Positions 36,523 to 45,454 of a stretch of 64,000 nucleotides of DNA are shown here, piece by piece (position 1 is the stretch's first letter; each line of letters starts with the position of its first letter). Source of the DNA: Hymenobacter sp. BT559 (lineage in GTDB: Bacteria > Bacteroidota > Bacteroidia > Cytophagales > Hymenobacteraceae); contig NZ_JAELXV010000003.1 of NCBI RefSeq assembly GCF_016427535.1, forward strand, positions 248,001-312,000. The letters are read 5' to 3'. The position numbers and the translations under genes are program-made. The notes below the pieces were generated by a model that saw only the letters and a list, made by a program, of their open reading frames with translations, was not told the origin of the DNA and made no database searches.

Positions 36523-38115
36523 ATGCCTTTGTTTTTCATTATAATAAGCTTTTTTCACTGGCTAGCCCGCCGTTGCGCGGACTTTGTAGTTCGCGTTTTT
36601 AGCACGGCACACGCGGACTACAAAGTCCACGTAACGAGCCTGCTATTGCTTCTTGCTACCCCGGCCCTGGCCCAAGACCCGCAGCTGCCAACTCGCCGTT
36701 CGGGCCTAGAGCGCGCGCCGCTCCAGACCCAGCAGCTCGATGAAGTTCGCCCAGCCGATACGGCCAAGGTATTCTCGCTGCAAGACTTGGCTGAGCTGGT
36801 GTTTGCCAACCACCCCATCGTGAAGCAGGCGGCCCTGCTCAGCGAGGAAGGCCGCAGCCAGGTGCTGCAAGCCCGTGGCGGCTTCGACCCCAAGCTGGAG
36901 GCCGACTTTCACCGCAAGCTGTTTGGCGGTACTGAGTACTACAACAACTGGGGCAACCAGTTGAAAGTACCCCTGTGGCCGGGCGGCATCGACCTTAAAG
37001 CTGGCTACGACCGCTATGTAGGCGTGTACACCAACCCCGAAACCCGCACGCCCGTCAACGGGCTGGCCGGTATTGGGCTATCGGTGCCCATCGGGGCGGG
37101 GCTCTTTATCGACGCCCGCCGTAGTACCCTGCGCCAAGCCAAGGCCCTGTTAACCGCCGCCGAGGCCGACCGCGTGAAGCAGATAAACGAGGTGTGGCTG
37201 CAAGCCGCCAAAGACTACTGGAACTGGTACTACCAGTACCAGCAGATTCAGCTTATCCGCGAAGGCATTGCGCTGGCCAACCGCCGCTTTCAGGCTACGG
37301 CCCGCCGCGCTCAAATTGGCGACCAGGCTCCCATCGACTCGGTAGAGGCCCAAATCACGGTGCAGGACCGCCTGGTGCAATCGACCCAGCTGCAGGTAGA
37401 GCTGCTGAACGCCCGCCGGGTGCTTTCCAACCACCTCTGGAACAAAGACGGCCAACCCGTGGAGTTGCCCGACTACGCTGCTCCTCAAACCCCCGTGCTC
37501 GATACTGTGAGCCGGGCCCAGTTTCAGCAGCTGGCAGAGCAAGCTGCCGCCAACCACCCCACGCTGCAAAAGCTAGGTGCCAAGATAGCCCAGTACCGCA
37601 TTGAAGAGCAGTATCGGCGCGAAATGCTCAAGCCCAAGCTCAATGTGAGCGGTACGCTCATCAGCCAGGGCAATTTTTACCGCAGTGAGGTGCCGAGCTA
37701 CTACAATTTCGGCATGGACAACTACAAGCTGGGCGTCGATTTCTCGTTCCCGCTTTTCCTGCGCGCCGAGCGTGGCAAGCTCCAGTACGCCCGCATTCAG
37801 CTCAAGGAGTTTGCCTACGAGCAGCAGCAGAGCCGGCGTACCATCGTCACGCAGGTCAACAACGTGTACAACACGCTCAAGGCCTACGAGCAGCTACTGA
37901 CTTTGCAGGCGCAAACCATTAAAAATCAACGCACCCTGTTACTAGCTGAGCTGCAAAAGTTTGAGCTAGGTGAAAGCACCATCTTCCTCATCAACGCCCG
38001 CGAAAGCAAACTCATTGATTTGAGAATCAAGCAAGAAAGCATGCGGTCCAGCTATGAAAAATACCGTGCCGAGCTGTACTACTACGCTGGCACTAGGTCG
38101 GTAAACGCCGAGTAG
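36523..38115 (+). CDS. TolC-family outer-membrane channel with disrupted signal region
   Basis: This 530-residue protein is a predicted outer-membrane efflux channel. Two OEP repeats are visible, with helix motifs such as AKDYWNWYYQYQQIQLIREGIALANRRF, GDQAPIDSVEAQ (about 260-275) and LGESTIFLINARESKLIDLRIK near the end. The start is taken as the ATG at 36523, seven bases after the previous stop. The N-terminus is odd: a hydrophobic start (MPLFFIIISFF), then about 25 polar residues encoded by an in-frame inverted repeat (36576-36631), then a second hydrophobic stretch with a normal cleavage site (LLLLLATPALAQ). The repeat seems to have entered the signal-peptide coding region. Confidence 0.88.
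   Translation: MPLFFIIISFFHWLARRCADFVVRVFSTAHADYKVHVTSLLLLLATPALAQDPQLPTRRSGLERAPLQTQQLDEVRPADTAKVFSLQDLAELVFANHPIVKQAALLSEEGRSQVLQARGGFDPKLEADFHRKLFGGTEYYNNWGNQLKVPLWPGGIDLKAGYDRYVGVYTNPETRTPVNGLAGIGLSVPIGAGLFIDARRSTLRQAKALLTAAEADRVKQINEVWLQAAKDYWNWYYQYQQIQLIREGIALANRRFQATARRAQIGDQAPIDSVEAQITVQDRLVQSTQLQVELLNARRVLSNHLWNKDGQPVELPDYAAPQTPVLDTVSRAQFQQLAEQAAANHPTLQKLGAKIAQYRIEEQYRREMLKPKLNVSGTLISQGNFYRSEVPSYYNFGMDNYKLGVDFSFPLFLRAERGKLQYARIQLKEFAYEQQQSRRTIVTQVNNVYNTLKAYEQLLTLQAQTIKNQRTLLLAELQKFELGESTIFLINARESKLIDLRIKQESMRSSYEKYRAELYYYAGTRSVNAE
36576..36631. repeat. 20-bp inverted repeat inside the TolC-like gene
   Basis: The arms CGCGGACTTTGTAGTTCGCG (36576-36595) and its near-complement (36612-36631) differ at two of 20 positions and flank a 16-base loop. 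The element lies in frame within the signal-peptide region. Confidence 0.85.
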
Positions 38116-38117
38116 GA

Positions 38118-38307
38118 CCGCAGATTTAAACGGATTTGTCGGATATAACGGATACGCCCGCTATGCGGGCTGACTATTCGAGCGCAGGGCAGCCTTCGGC
38201 TAGCCTCTCTGCTTGTGGAGAGCTGGCGAAGCCACTCCTGCGCCCGATTAGTCAGCCCGCGCAGCGGGCGTATCCGTTATATCCGACAAATCCGTTTAAA
38301 TCTGCGG
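38118..38307. repeat. Inverted repeat with 59-bp arms between convergent genes
   Basis: The arms at about 38118-38176 and 38249-38307 are complementary except for two bases (AT against GC in the CGCCCGCT/GCGGGC part). The arm carries ATTTAAACGGATTTGTCGG. The spacer of about 72 bases has further partial complementarity. It lies after the TolC-like gene, and the minus-strand DinB gene ends inside the right arm. Confidence 0.9.
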
Positions 38308-38787
38308 TTGAACTTGACCGCTCATCTCGCGGCAGTAGGTGATAAAGTCGGTATTGACTGGCTCTAAGCCGTCTTCGCGCATCTTGGTGGCTACTTGGCC
38401 GCGATGGTAGCTGGCGTGCACTACGCAGTGCGTCAAGATGTCGCTCACCTGCGAGTCAAACGCGTCGCCCTGCGAATTGCTGTATTGGATGTGGCGGTGC
38501 AGCTCGGGGTCGTCGGCATTAGCACACAGCTCGGCAAAGCGCTGCGAGGTTTGCTCGTGCCAGTGGTGCAGGCCAGCTAGGTCATGCTCTTGCCACACTT
38601 TCAGGGGGCTAGCCGTGCCCGAGAGGCGCGCAATCCAGATGGCCTGGGCATTGATAACGTGGCTAAAAATGCGTAGCGCTGCCGTGGGCAGCTCCTTGCC
38701 TGCGGCGGCAGATGAGTCGAGGCGGCGCAACAGCGTTTCGTTGGCCCACACGTTGAATACGCCGAGTTTTTCGATGGTGTTAACCAT
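38296..38787 (-). CDS. DinB family protein
   Basis: This 163-residue cytoplasmic four-helix-bundle protein belongs to the DinB/YfiT-like superfamily, whose members are often metal-dependent thiol transferases or have no known function. The metal triad is likely the His in FSHVINAQ (about residue 43) and the two His in HCVVHASYHRGQ (about 130-135). The bundle start KLGVFNVWANETLLRRL matches family members. The last six residues and the stop codon (QVQPQI, TAA) are encoded by the arm of an inverted repeat, which implies that the native C-terminus was replaced or extended by that element. Confidence 0.88.
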   Translation of the reverse strand: MVNTIEKLGVFNVWANETLLRRLDSSAAAGKELPTAALRIFSHVINAQAIWIARLSGTASPLKVWQEHDLAGLHHWHEQTSQRFAELCANADDPELHRHIQYSNSQGDAFDSQVSDILTHCVVHASYHRGQVATKMREDGLEPVNTDFITYCREMSGQVQPQI

Positions 38788-38812
38788 GATAATTTTGAAT
38801 TTTGAGTGCTGA

Positions 38813-38902
38813 GTTTCGAGCTGGCAAAGCTAACTCGTGCGCCAAAGCTACTCTGCCTACAGCAGGCCTCTAGCGCACGAGTTGGCTTTGCCAGCTCGAA
38901 AC
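38813..38902. repeat. Inverted repeat with about 30-bp arms
   Basis: Left arm (about 38813-38842) and right arm (about 38873-38902) carry GTTTCGAGCTGGCAAAGC and its complement, with one or two mismatches. It lies between two minus-strand genes, just past the stop codon of the DUF6970 gene and before the DinB start. Confidence 0.8.
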
Positions 38903-38929
38903 ACGAAATTTATACCTCAAAAACTGCTA

Positions 38930-39391
38930 TCAGCGTGGGTCTTGCCACACCAGTAGCTCGTTGGTTTTGCGCTTGTCGAAATTGGCGCACTGGCCATCGC
39001 CCTTGCCCGTAATGCCGCCTTCGGGGTGGCAAAGTACCTTGCCTTTAGTGTCGTACACCGTCGATTGCTGGTCGCAGCAAGGGGCCGACTCGTAGTACAC
39101 CGTTTGGCCCTCGTACTGGTAGCGCACGATGCGGATAACGGGGTTGCGCTTGCGCGTGGCCAAGATGTTCTGAATGTGCTGGCGCAGCCATAGCGGCCGG
39201 GCCGAGCTATCGACGCGCATGTCGCGGGCGGGCACGGCATCTACCGTGTTGGTGCTGGTGGGGGCGGGGGTGTCCACGTTGCGCACAAAGCCCTCGGAGG
39301 GCGGCGTAGTAGGAGTATTGACCACCACATCTTGCTGGCAGGCACCTAGGAGCAGCGCCAGCGCGGTAAACGAAAGGAGCGAGCGACGCAT
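38930..39391 (-). CDS. DUF6970 domain lipoprotein
   Basis: This is a 153-residue lipoprotein of unknown role. The start at 39391 gives the lipoprotein signal MRRSLLSFTALALLLGACQ; an upstream ATG would add nine residues. The C-terminal domain (about 85-150) has the family pattern: QYEGQTVYYESAPCCDQ, YDTKGKVLCHPEGGITGKGDGQC, then NFDKRKTNELLVW. The adjacent cysteines and the two later ones probably form disulphides. Between the lipid anchor and the domain is a Pro/Thr-rich linker. Proteins of this kind are small cysteine-rich surface or periplasmic proteins of Bacteroidota. Confidence 0.85.
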   Translation of the reverse strand: MRRSLLSFTALALLLGACQQDVVVNTPTTPPSEGFVRNVDTPAPTSTNTVDAVPARDMRVDSSARPLWLRQHIQNILATRKRNPVIRIVRYQYEGQTVYYESAPCCDQQSTVYDTKGKVLCHPEGGITGKGDGQCANFDKRKTNELLVWQDPR

Positions 39392-39454
39392 AGCGGAAAA
39401 GGGTAGAAGAGCACGCATAAAAGTGCTTCACCTTACGCCAACCAGCCCGGAAAG

Positions 39455-39877
39455 TTAGCGCAGCAGCAGCGCCCACACCTTGGGCCCAAACACCAGCCCG
39501 CCCACTACTACGGCCCCTAGGGCCGCCAGCAGCACGGCCCCGGCAGCCACGTCTTTGGCCTTGCCGGCCAGCGGGTGGTAGCCCGGCGACGCCAGGTTGG
39601 TCAGCGTTTCGATGGCCGTGTTGAATAGCTCGGCGGCCCACACGCTGGCCACCGACAGCGCCACCAGCGCCCACTCGGTCGGGCTCAGCCGGAAATAGGT
39701 ACCTAGGCCGAGCACCAGCACCGTTGCTACTGCGTGAAACTGCAGATGTAGCTCGGAGCGCAGTGCCCCCCACACGCCCCGCAAGGCGTGCCCGAAGCTA
39801 GCCGCCCGGCGCTTGAGCAGGCTGCGCTGCAGGGCCGCGGGCGGCACGTAGGTTTCAGGCTCCTCAGCTTCAAGCAT
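39455..39877 (-). CDS. Diacylglycerol/undecaprenol kinase family protein
   Basis: This 140-residue inner-membrane kinase of the DgkA group phosphorylates diacylglycerol or undecaprenol with ATP to recycle lipid carriers. Three transmembrane helices are visible (about 45-62, 66-86, 110-132). The catalytic signature is AAELFNTAIETLTNL, and the second conserved motif is AGKAKDVAAGAVLL. The start at 39877 overlaps the stop of the upstream GNAT gene (ATGCTTGA at 39870-39877), so the genes are translationally coupled. The longer in-frame start would read into that gene. Most Gram-positive and Bacteroidota members are undecaprenol kinases, so that activity is slightly favoured. Confidence 0.92.
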   Translation of the reverse strand: MLEAEEPETYVPPAALQRSLLKRRAASFGHALRGVWGALRSELHLQFHAVATVLVLGLGTYFRLSPTEWALVALSVASVWAAELFNTAIETLTNLASPGYHPLAGKAKDVAAGAVLLAALGAVVVGGLVFGPKVWALLLR

Positions 39878-40457
39878 AGTACTCCCGAAAGACAGTCTGG
39901 CGCAGCCCATCCCACTCGGGCCGGATGATGCTGAAAATAACCGTGTCGCGCCGGACGCCGCCCTGCGTGAGGCGGTGCCGCCGCAGCGTGCCTTCCTCGG
40001 TGGCGCCCATGCGGCGCATGGCCTGCTGCGACTGCTCGTTGCGGCTATCGGTTTCGAGCTCGACCCGCTCGTAGCCTAGGTGGTCGAAGGCATAGCTGAG
40101 CAGCAGGTGCTTGGCAGCCCGGTTAAGGCCAGTGCCCTGAAATTCGCGCCCCAGCCAGGTGTAGCCGATGCTGAGGCGTTGGTCGGTGGGCACGATGTTA
40201 TAGTAGCTGGTGCTGCCCGCCAACTGCCCCGTAGCCCGGTCGATGATGGCAAAGGCATAGCGCCGGCCTGCTTCGCGGTCGAGCACCGCCGTGGCCAGGT
40301 AGTCGGCTAGGCTCACGGCATCGTCGGCGCGGGAGAGAGTAAACTGCCACACGGCCGGGTCAAACGCCGCGGGCTTTAGCGCTTCAAAATCGGCGGTGTC
40401 GAGCGGCCGCAGCCGCACGCGGCTGTTTTCGAGCACAACAGACTGCAGGAAGTTCAT
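39870..40457 (-). CDS. GNAT family N-acetyltransferase (RimJ/RimL-like)
   Basis: This 195-residue cytoplasmic acetyltransferase belongs to the RimJ/RimL type and would move an acetyl group from acetyl-CoA to an amine. The start at 40457 (MNFLQSVVLEN) is chosen because the RimL pattern begins there (ENSRVRLRPLDTADFEAL); the frame is open for 54 more codons but these look non-coding. The acetyl-CoA site corresponds to LGREFQGTGLNRAAKHLLLSYAF, and the DSRNEQSQQAMRRMGATEEGTLRRHR segment is typical. It forms a coupled pair with the lipid kinase gene, although no functional link is evident. Confidence 0.92.
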   Translation of the reverse strand: MNFLQSVVLENSRVRLRPLDTADFEALKPAAFDPAVWQFTLSRADDAVSLADYLATAVLDREAGRRYAFAIIDRATGQLAGSTSYYNIVPTDQRLSIGYTWLGREFQGTGLNRAAKHLLLSYAFDHLGYERVELETDSRNEQSQQAMRRMGATEEGTLRRHRLTQGGVRRDTVIFSIIRPEWDGLRQTVFREYYA

Positions 40458-40576
40458 AGGCTTAGGAGCTGCTGGTTTATGCAAATATGCCAGCCGTAGC
40501 GGAGTATAGCGGGGTAAGCGGTGTACAGATTTTGCTACGGCTGGCGCATAGTATACTAAAACGGGTTGCTGGCCAC

Positions 40577-43500
40577 CTAGGGCATTACCTCTACCCAGCC
40601 TTTGAGGGAGGGTTGGCAATAGCGCTCATTCTCCAGCAAGTAGTAATACAGGCCCGGTGACTGGCCGCGGCCCCAATCATTGTGGTAGTCGGTGGTGCTG
40701 TACACTAGCCGGCCCCAGCGATTAAACACCTGCAGGCGAGTGCCGGGCTCTGCTGGCCGCAGCTCCAGTGCATCGTTGAGGCCGTCGCCGTTGGGCGTGA
40801 TAACGTTGGGCGGCAGCACGGTTCGCCGCAGCTCCACGCGCACTTGCCGCGTGAAGGTGCAGCCATCGGTAGTCACGGCCACGCCATACACGCCCGAGGT
40901 GCTCACGGGTAGGGTGCTGGTGGTTTGGCCGCCATCCCAGCGAATGGTGCTGCCGGGGGCGGCCTGCACCTGCAAGTTCAGGCTGCCGTTGGTGCAGAGC
41001 GTAGTGTCGGCTGGTAGCCGCGGCACTGCCACGGCGCGCACCACGATGCTGTCGCGGGTGCTGCAGGCGCCGTTGCTCACCACCACGCGGTAGGTGCCGG
41101 CCTGGGTTACGGCCAAGGTGCGGGTGGTGGCGCCAGTGCTCCAGCGGTAGCTGTAGCCAGCGCCGCCCACGGCCTGCAGCGTTACGGGGCTGTTGGGGCA
41201 TAGCACGGTCGTGGCGGGCAGTGCCCGGCCCGGTACACTCAGCACGCGTACCAGCACGCTCGTCGAGTCGAGGGTATTGCTGCCGCAGCTGCCCAGTGCG
41301 GCACGGCGGGCGCGTAGCCACACGCGGTAGGTGCCGGGTGCCGCGTACAAGTGGCTGGGGGCAAAGGAGGTATCGGCCGGGCTGCCATCGCCAAACGTCC
41401 AGCGGTAGCGTTGGGCATTGCGGCTGCCATTGCCAAACTGCAGCCGGGCAGGCGCGCAGGCCGAGTCGGGCCGAATGATGCTGGCCGCTAGCGTCGGGGC
41501 ACTACCGCCGGCTACTTCCTGGTTGATGCTGATAGTTAAGACATCGTACCCATTGGTGCGGTTGGTGGGGCCGTAGGCGTTGGAAGGCGCCGCATAGGAG
41601 AAGGTGTTGTCGCAGATACTTTGGTAGAGCGTGCCCCGCCGCGTGAAGCGGTGCGAGCCTGAGTGCGTGTGGTTGACGCCGTTGGTGCCGAAAGGCGAGT
41701 AAAACAAGAGCCGCGCTGCGCCCACATCTAGGGTTAGGGTATGAAAGCCGGCATTGGCATTGGAGCCTGCCAGTAAGCCACCGGTCACTGGCAAGCTAAA
41801 GGGGTTGAAGCCAGCCAAGTACAAGTGTCCACAATCACCCACCTGAAAAGCAAAGACATCGAGCGACGGCAGCCGCCCCACGTAGCGCAGCTGGCTAAAA
41901 TCGGCCGATAGCCCCGCCACAAAAGTGGCCGTAGACGTGGCGCTGCCTAGCTGCACCGCACCAGCCGTAGCGCTCGGAAAGCTGCCGGCTGCTATTCCGG
42001 CAATTACTGGCAAGCCATTGCCATCTAGTGCTATTTTAGTAACGCTGGCTGGGCCAAATAGCGCGCTGGCCCCAAGGGCTGCCCCCGTGGCCGACAAGCG
42101 CGCTACAAAGCCAGTATAATTAGTGGTAGTAGCTTGGAAGGCCCGGGTAGTAACCGGAAAATCGGCCGATGCCGTGATGCCTGCCAGTACGGGCTCGCCC
42201 GCGGCCGTCAGGGTCAGGTCGCGCGGGTAGTCCACGTTGCTGCCGCCGAGTAGGGTGCTCCAGCGCAGCCCTAGGGCGCCGCCGGTTAGGCACGTCACAA
42301 ACACGTCTTGCACGCCCCGCCACGATTGCGAATAAGCGCCACCGGTAGTCGGGAAGTTAGAAGAAGCGGTGCTGCCCGTCAACAGCACATCGCCGTTCGG
42401 GTGCAGCACCAGTTCCCCAATGCTCACGGAGCGCAGGGAGCCCACCGAGCCGAAGGCATAGGGCGTGTCGTTGCCCGAGCCCCCTAGGTACGTGCTGGCC
42501 AGCACAGCCGACCCAGCCGCGTTGAAGCGCGTGACGGCTAAGTCGCCCTGGCCACCGGGCGTAATAGACAGGCTGCCGCCCGTGGCCGGGAAGTTAGTGG
42601 AGTTTATGCCGCTCAGCGCGTATAGCTCGCCCGCCGCACTTACGCGCATCGCGATAACGCGGTCGTCGCCATTGCCACCTAGGAAGGTGGCGTAGAAAAG
42701 GTTGGTGCACTGTGGGTTGAATTTTTGAATAATGCCTTCGGTGCTACCTCTGGAAACCGTCTGGTAGGCCCCCGGCGAGGCCGGAAAGCCTACGCCATAG
42801 GAGTAGCCCGAGCTGTAGGCATTGCCGTCCGCGTCGTAGGTAGCTGCCATGGCAAGCTGGTCAGAGGTAGACCGGCTGTAGCTGGCCACTACCACGGGGT
42901 CGATAACGAGCGGGCGGGTGGCATCGTAGCCGGCCGGTAGCGCAAAGCCTACGGTAGTGCCGCTTAGGGTGTAGCGGCAAGGCACTGCCTGCCGGCCGCC
43001 GGCCGCTGTAAGCTGGTAGGCCACTGGACGTTGCTCGCGTACCTGGCCTACGCTGGTGCGCACCAGCAGGCTGCCATCTTCGAGTAGCTGCAGGCCGCTC
43101 GCGCCGCGGTAGCGCAGGCCAATGAGAGCGGGCGTGGCACCGGGCGCCAGCTCAAAATCGTACTCTAGCTGGCCGCCAGCCGTGCCATGGCAACGCAGGC
43201 TGGTGCCTGGGTAAAGCCCAGCATAGCGCACCTCCTTGTATAGAGGCACGTGCCCGGCCCAGTGGTGCGGGTCGTTGCCCACAAAGTAGTTGTGGTAAGC
43301 GGCTTGCTGCTGCTCGCCGGCCGGCTCAACGGCCTGGGCGCCCACAAAATCCACAAATACGGCGTGGTGGTGCAGCGTCAGGCTAGCACCCGTGGCTGGG
43401 TCGCGCTCTAGCACCTCGTGCAAGCGCTGTTGGTCGGTGGCCAGCAGCCAGTCATAAACTAGCCCGGTAGAAGTCAGAAAGGCCGTGCCACCCGGCAGGT

Positions 43501-43660
43501 TGGCGCGGTAGCGAACAGCGGCTGGCCACTGCCCCCGGTTAGCCACAAACGATAGGGCCGGCGCCGGGGCTTTACTCGGCGCTGAGCTTGCGGGCAGGCA
43601 GCTTACTAAGCAGCCTAATAAAGGAAGACTACGCAATAAAACTTGTAAATATTTAACCAT
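40577..43660 (-). CDS. Type IX secretion cargo: SBBP/PKD protein with CHU_C sorting domain
   Basis: This 1027-residue secreted protein begins with a signal peptide (MVKYLQVLLRSLPLLGCLVS). An N-terminal domain of the DUF7948 kind (LSFVANRGQWPAAVRYRANLPGG) is followed by SBBP-like repeats that form a propeller (LGGNGDDRVIAMRVSAAGEL and related blades). A PKD domain (RYRWTFGDGSPADTS), two Ig-like segments (YSYRWSTGATTRTL) and the C-terminal gliding-motility-type domain follow. The last includes NVITPNGDGLNDALEL and QVFNRWGRLVY, the mark of type-B T9SS sorting. It is probably a surface adhesin or structural protein. The upstream reading frame beyond 43660 is not used. Stop TAG is in CCTAGG. Confidence 0.92.
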   Translation of the reverse strand: MVKYLQVLLRSLPLLGCLVSCLPASSAPSKAPAPALSFVANRGQWPAAVRYRANLPGGTAFLTSTGLVYDWLLATDQQRLHEVLERDPATGASLTLHHHAVFVDFVGAQAVEPAGEQQQAAYHNYFVGNDPHHWAGHVPLYKEVRYAGLYPGTSLRCHGTAGGQLEYDFELAPGATPALIGLRYRGASGLQLLEDGSLLVRTSVGQVREQRPVAYQLTAAGGRQAVPCRYTLSGTTVGFALPAGYDATRPLVIDPVVVASYSRSTSDQLAMAATYDADGNAYSSGYSYGVGFPASPGAYQTVSRGSTEGIIQKFNPQCTNLFYATFLGGNGDDRVIAMRVSAAGELYALSGINSTNFPATGGSLSITPGGQGDLAVTRFNAAGSAVLASTYLGGSGNDTPYAFGSVGSLRSVSIGELVLHPNGDVLLTGSTASSNFPTTGGAYSQSWRGVQDVFVTCLTGGALGLRWSTLLGGSNVDYPRDLTLTAAGEPVLAGITASADFPVTTRAFQATTTNYTGFVARLSATGAALGASALFGPASVTKIALDGNGLPVIAGIAAGSFPSATAGAVQLGSATSTATFVAGLSADFSQLRYVGRLPSLDVFAFQVGDCGHLYLAGFNPFSLPVTGGLLAGSNANAGFHTLTLDVGAARLLFYSPFGTNGVNHTHSGSHRFTRRGTLYQSICDNTFSYAAPSNAYGPTNRTNGYDVLTISINQEVAGGSAPTLAASIIRPDSACAPARLQFGNGSRNAQRYRWTFGDGSPADTSFAPSHLYAAPGTYRVWLRARRAALGSCGSNTLDSTSVLVRVLSVPGRALPATTVLCPNSPVTLQAVGGAGYSYRWSTGATTRTLAVTQAGTYRVVVSNGACSTRDSIVVRAVAVPRLPADTTLCTNGSLNLQVQAAPGSTIRWDGGQTTSTLPVSTSGVYGVAVTTDGCTFTRQVRVELRRTVLPPNVITPNGDGLNDALELRPAEPGTRLQVFNRWGRLVYSTTDYHNDWGRGQSPGLYYYLLENERYCQPSLKGWVEVMP

Positions 43661-43757
43661 ATAAACGGAAAGAGATGGAAATAAACGCGTGAAAATAATG
43701 GGTAACCTGCACCATTTCCGGCCTGTCGGTGCCCAGCCTAGCAATCGCCCGCTGCAT

Positions 43758-43817
43758 AGGCACCTCACGGTGCCAAAAAAAGCGGGAGCCCCGGCGCTGT
43801 GCACCGAAGCTCCCGCT
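43758..43817 (-). terminator. Terminator after fumarase, with a second small hairpin
   Basis: On the minus strand the stem AGCGGGAGC/GCTCCCGCT (43781-43817) is followed by seven T. A smaller stem GGCACC/GGTGCC lies just beyond at 43760-43775. Confidence 0.88.
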
Positions 43818-43838
43818 GGCATTATCCTAGGGTGCTAC

Positions 43839-45242
43839 TTATTTAATCTCGCCTACCATGTCCTCGGGCTTCAGCCACTGGTCAAACTCCTCGGGGGTGA
43901 GGTAGCCGAGCTGCACGGCGGTTTCCTTCAGGGTCGAGCCGTTTTTGTGAGCCGTTTGCGCGATTTCGGCGGCTTTGTAGTAGCCGATGTGCGGGTTGAG
44001 GGCCGTTACCAGCATCAGGCTGCTGTCAACGTGCTTTTTGATGTTGGGCAGGATGGGCTCGATGCCCACGGCGCACTTGTCGTTGAAGGCCACGCACACG
44101 TCGCCGATGAGGCGGGCCGAGTGCAAGAAGTTGTAAATCATGACGGGCTTGAATACGTTGAGCTCGAAGTGCCCTAGGCTGCCGCCCACCGTGATGGCTA
44201 CATCGTTGCCCATCACCTGGGCCGATACCATCGTCATGGCCTCGCACTGCGTGGGGTTCACCTTGCCCGGCATGATGCTGGAGCCCGGCTCGTTGTCGGG
44301 GATGTGCAACTCGCCGATGCCCGCACGCGGGCCGCTGCTCAGCATCCGAATGTCGTTGGCGATTTTCATGAGGCTCACGGCCACCGTCTTGAGAGCGCCG
44401 TGGGCTTCCACGATGGCGTCGTGGGCGGCCAGGGCCTCAAACTTGTTTTCGGCCGTGACGAAGGGCAAACCGGTGAGCTCGGCAATGTACTTGGCCACGT
44501 TCTCGGAGTAGCCAGCAGGCGTGTTGATGCCCGTGCCCACGGCGGTGCCACCTAGGGCCAGCTCGCTCAGGTGCGGCAGCGTGTTCTTGATGGCGCGCAG
44601 GCCGTGGTCGAGCTGCGATACGTAGCCCGAAAACTCCTGACCTAGGGTCAGTGGAGTGGCATCCATAAAGTGGGTGCGGCCGATTTTGACGATGTTCTTA
44701 AACTCTTCCGACTTCTTCTTCAGCGTGTCGCGCAGCTTCTCGATGCCCGGCACAGTGGTCTCTACCAGGATTTTGTAGGCCGCAATGTGCATGGCCGTCG
44801 GGAAGGTATCGTTCGAGCTCTGCGACTTGTTCACGTCGTCGTTGGGCGCCAGAAACTTCTTCTCGTCCGAGAGCTGGCCGCCATGTAGCACGTGGCCGCG
44901 GTAGGCGATTACCTCGTTCACGTTCATGTTGCTCTGGGTGCCCGAGCCGGTTTGCCACACCACCAGCGGGAAGGCGTCGGCGAGCTTACCTTCCAGAATC
45001 TCGTCGGCTACTTTCCCGATGAGCTCGGCTTTTTCAGCGTCGAGCACGCCCGCATCGCGGTTGGTGAGGGCGGCGGCTTTTTTCAAATAGGCGAAGGCTT
45101 TAATAATCTCCTTCGGCATCTTGTTGATGTCCTGCGCAATGGGGAAGTTCTCGATGCTGCGCTGGGTTTGGGCGCCCCAGTAGGCGTCGGCGGGCACTTG
45201 CACCTGGCCCATGGTGTCTTTTTCGGTGCGGAACTGGCTCAT
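43839..45242 (-). CDS. fumC: Fumarate hydratase, class II
   Basis: This cytoplasmic TCA-cycle enzyme interconverts fumarate and malate without an iron-sulphur cluster. It has 467 residues, the same as typical FumC. The start at 45242 ([12 protein letters not shown]) is preferred because class II fumarases begin with this sequence; the open frame continues 54 codons upstream. Signature segments are [15 protein letters not shown] (substrate binding), [24 protein letters not shown] and the fumarase/aspartase signature [15 protein letters not shown] with its catalytic loop serine. The gene stands alone and ends in a strong terminator. Confidence 0.97.
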   Translation of the reverse strand: MSQFRTEKDTMGQVQVPADAYWGAQTQRSIENFPIAQDINKMPKEIIKAFAYLKKAAALTNRDAGVLDAEKAELIGKVADEILEGKLADAFPLVVWQTGSGTQSNMNVNEVIAYRGHVLHGGQLSDEKKFLAPNDDVNKSQSSNDTFPTAMHIAAYKILVETTVPGIEKLRDTLKKKSEEFKNIVKIGRTHFMDATPLTLGQEFSGYVSQLDHGLRAIKNTLPHLSELALGGTAVGTGINTPAGYSENVAKYIAELTGLPFVTAENKFEALAAHDAIVEAHGALKTVAVSLMKIANDIRMLSSGPRAGIGELHIPDNEPGSSIMPGKVNPTQCEAMTMVSAQVMGNDVAITVGGSLGHFELNVFKPVMIYNFLHSARLIGDVCVAFNDKCAVGIEPILPNIKKHVDSSLMLVTALNPHIGYYKAAEIAQTAHKNGSTLKETAVQLGYLTPEEFDQWLKPEDMVGEIK

Positions 45243-45454
45243 GTTAAGAGGGTATGAGGGAGTGAGGGTAGGCGAGTAGGAAGTGAGGAAGGCCAGCGGT
45301 GCCCGACCGAAGCCAGGGCAGTACAGCCGTTTTGGTACACGGCAAAAGTAAGGCTGTGAGCGGGTGGTGGGCAGCCATCTGCCGCCCCTCGCCGTAAAGC
45401 CCACTAGCTGTCTTCTAAAAAGTAACTTTTACCTTACCCCTACATCCATCTACC

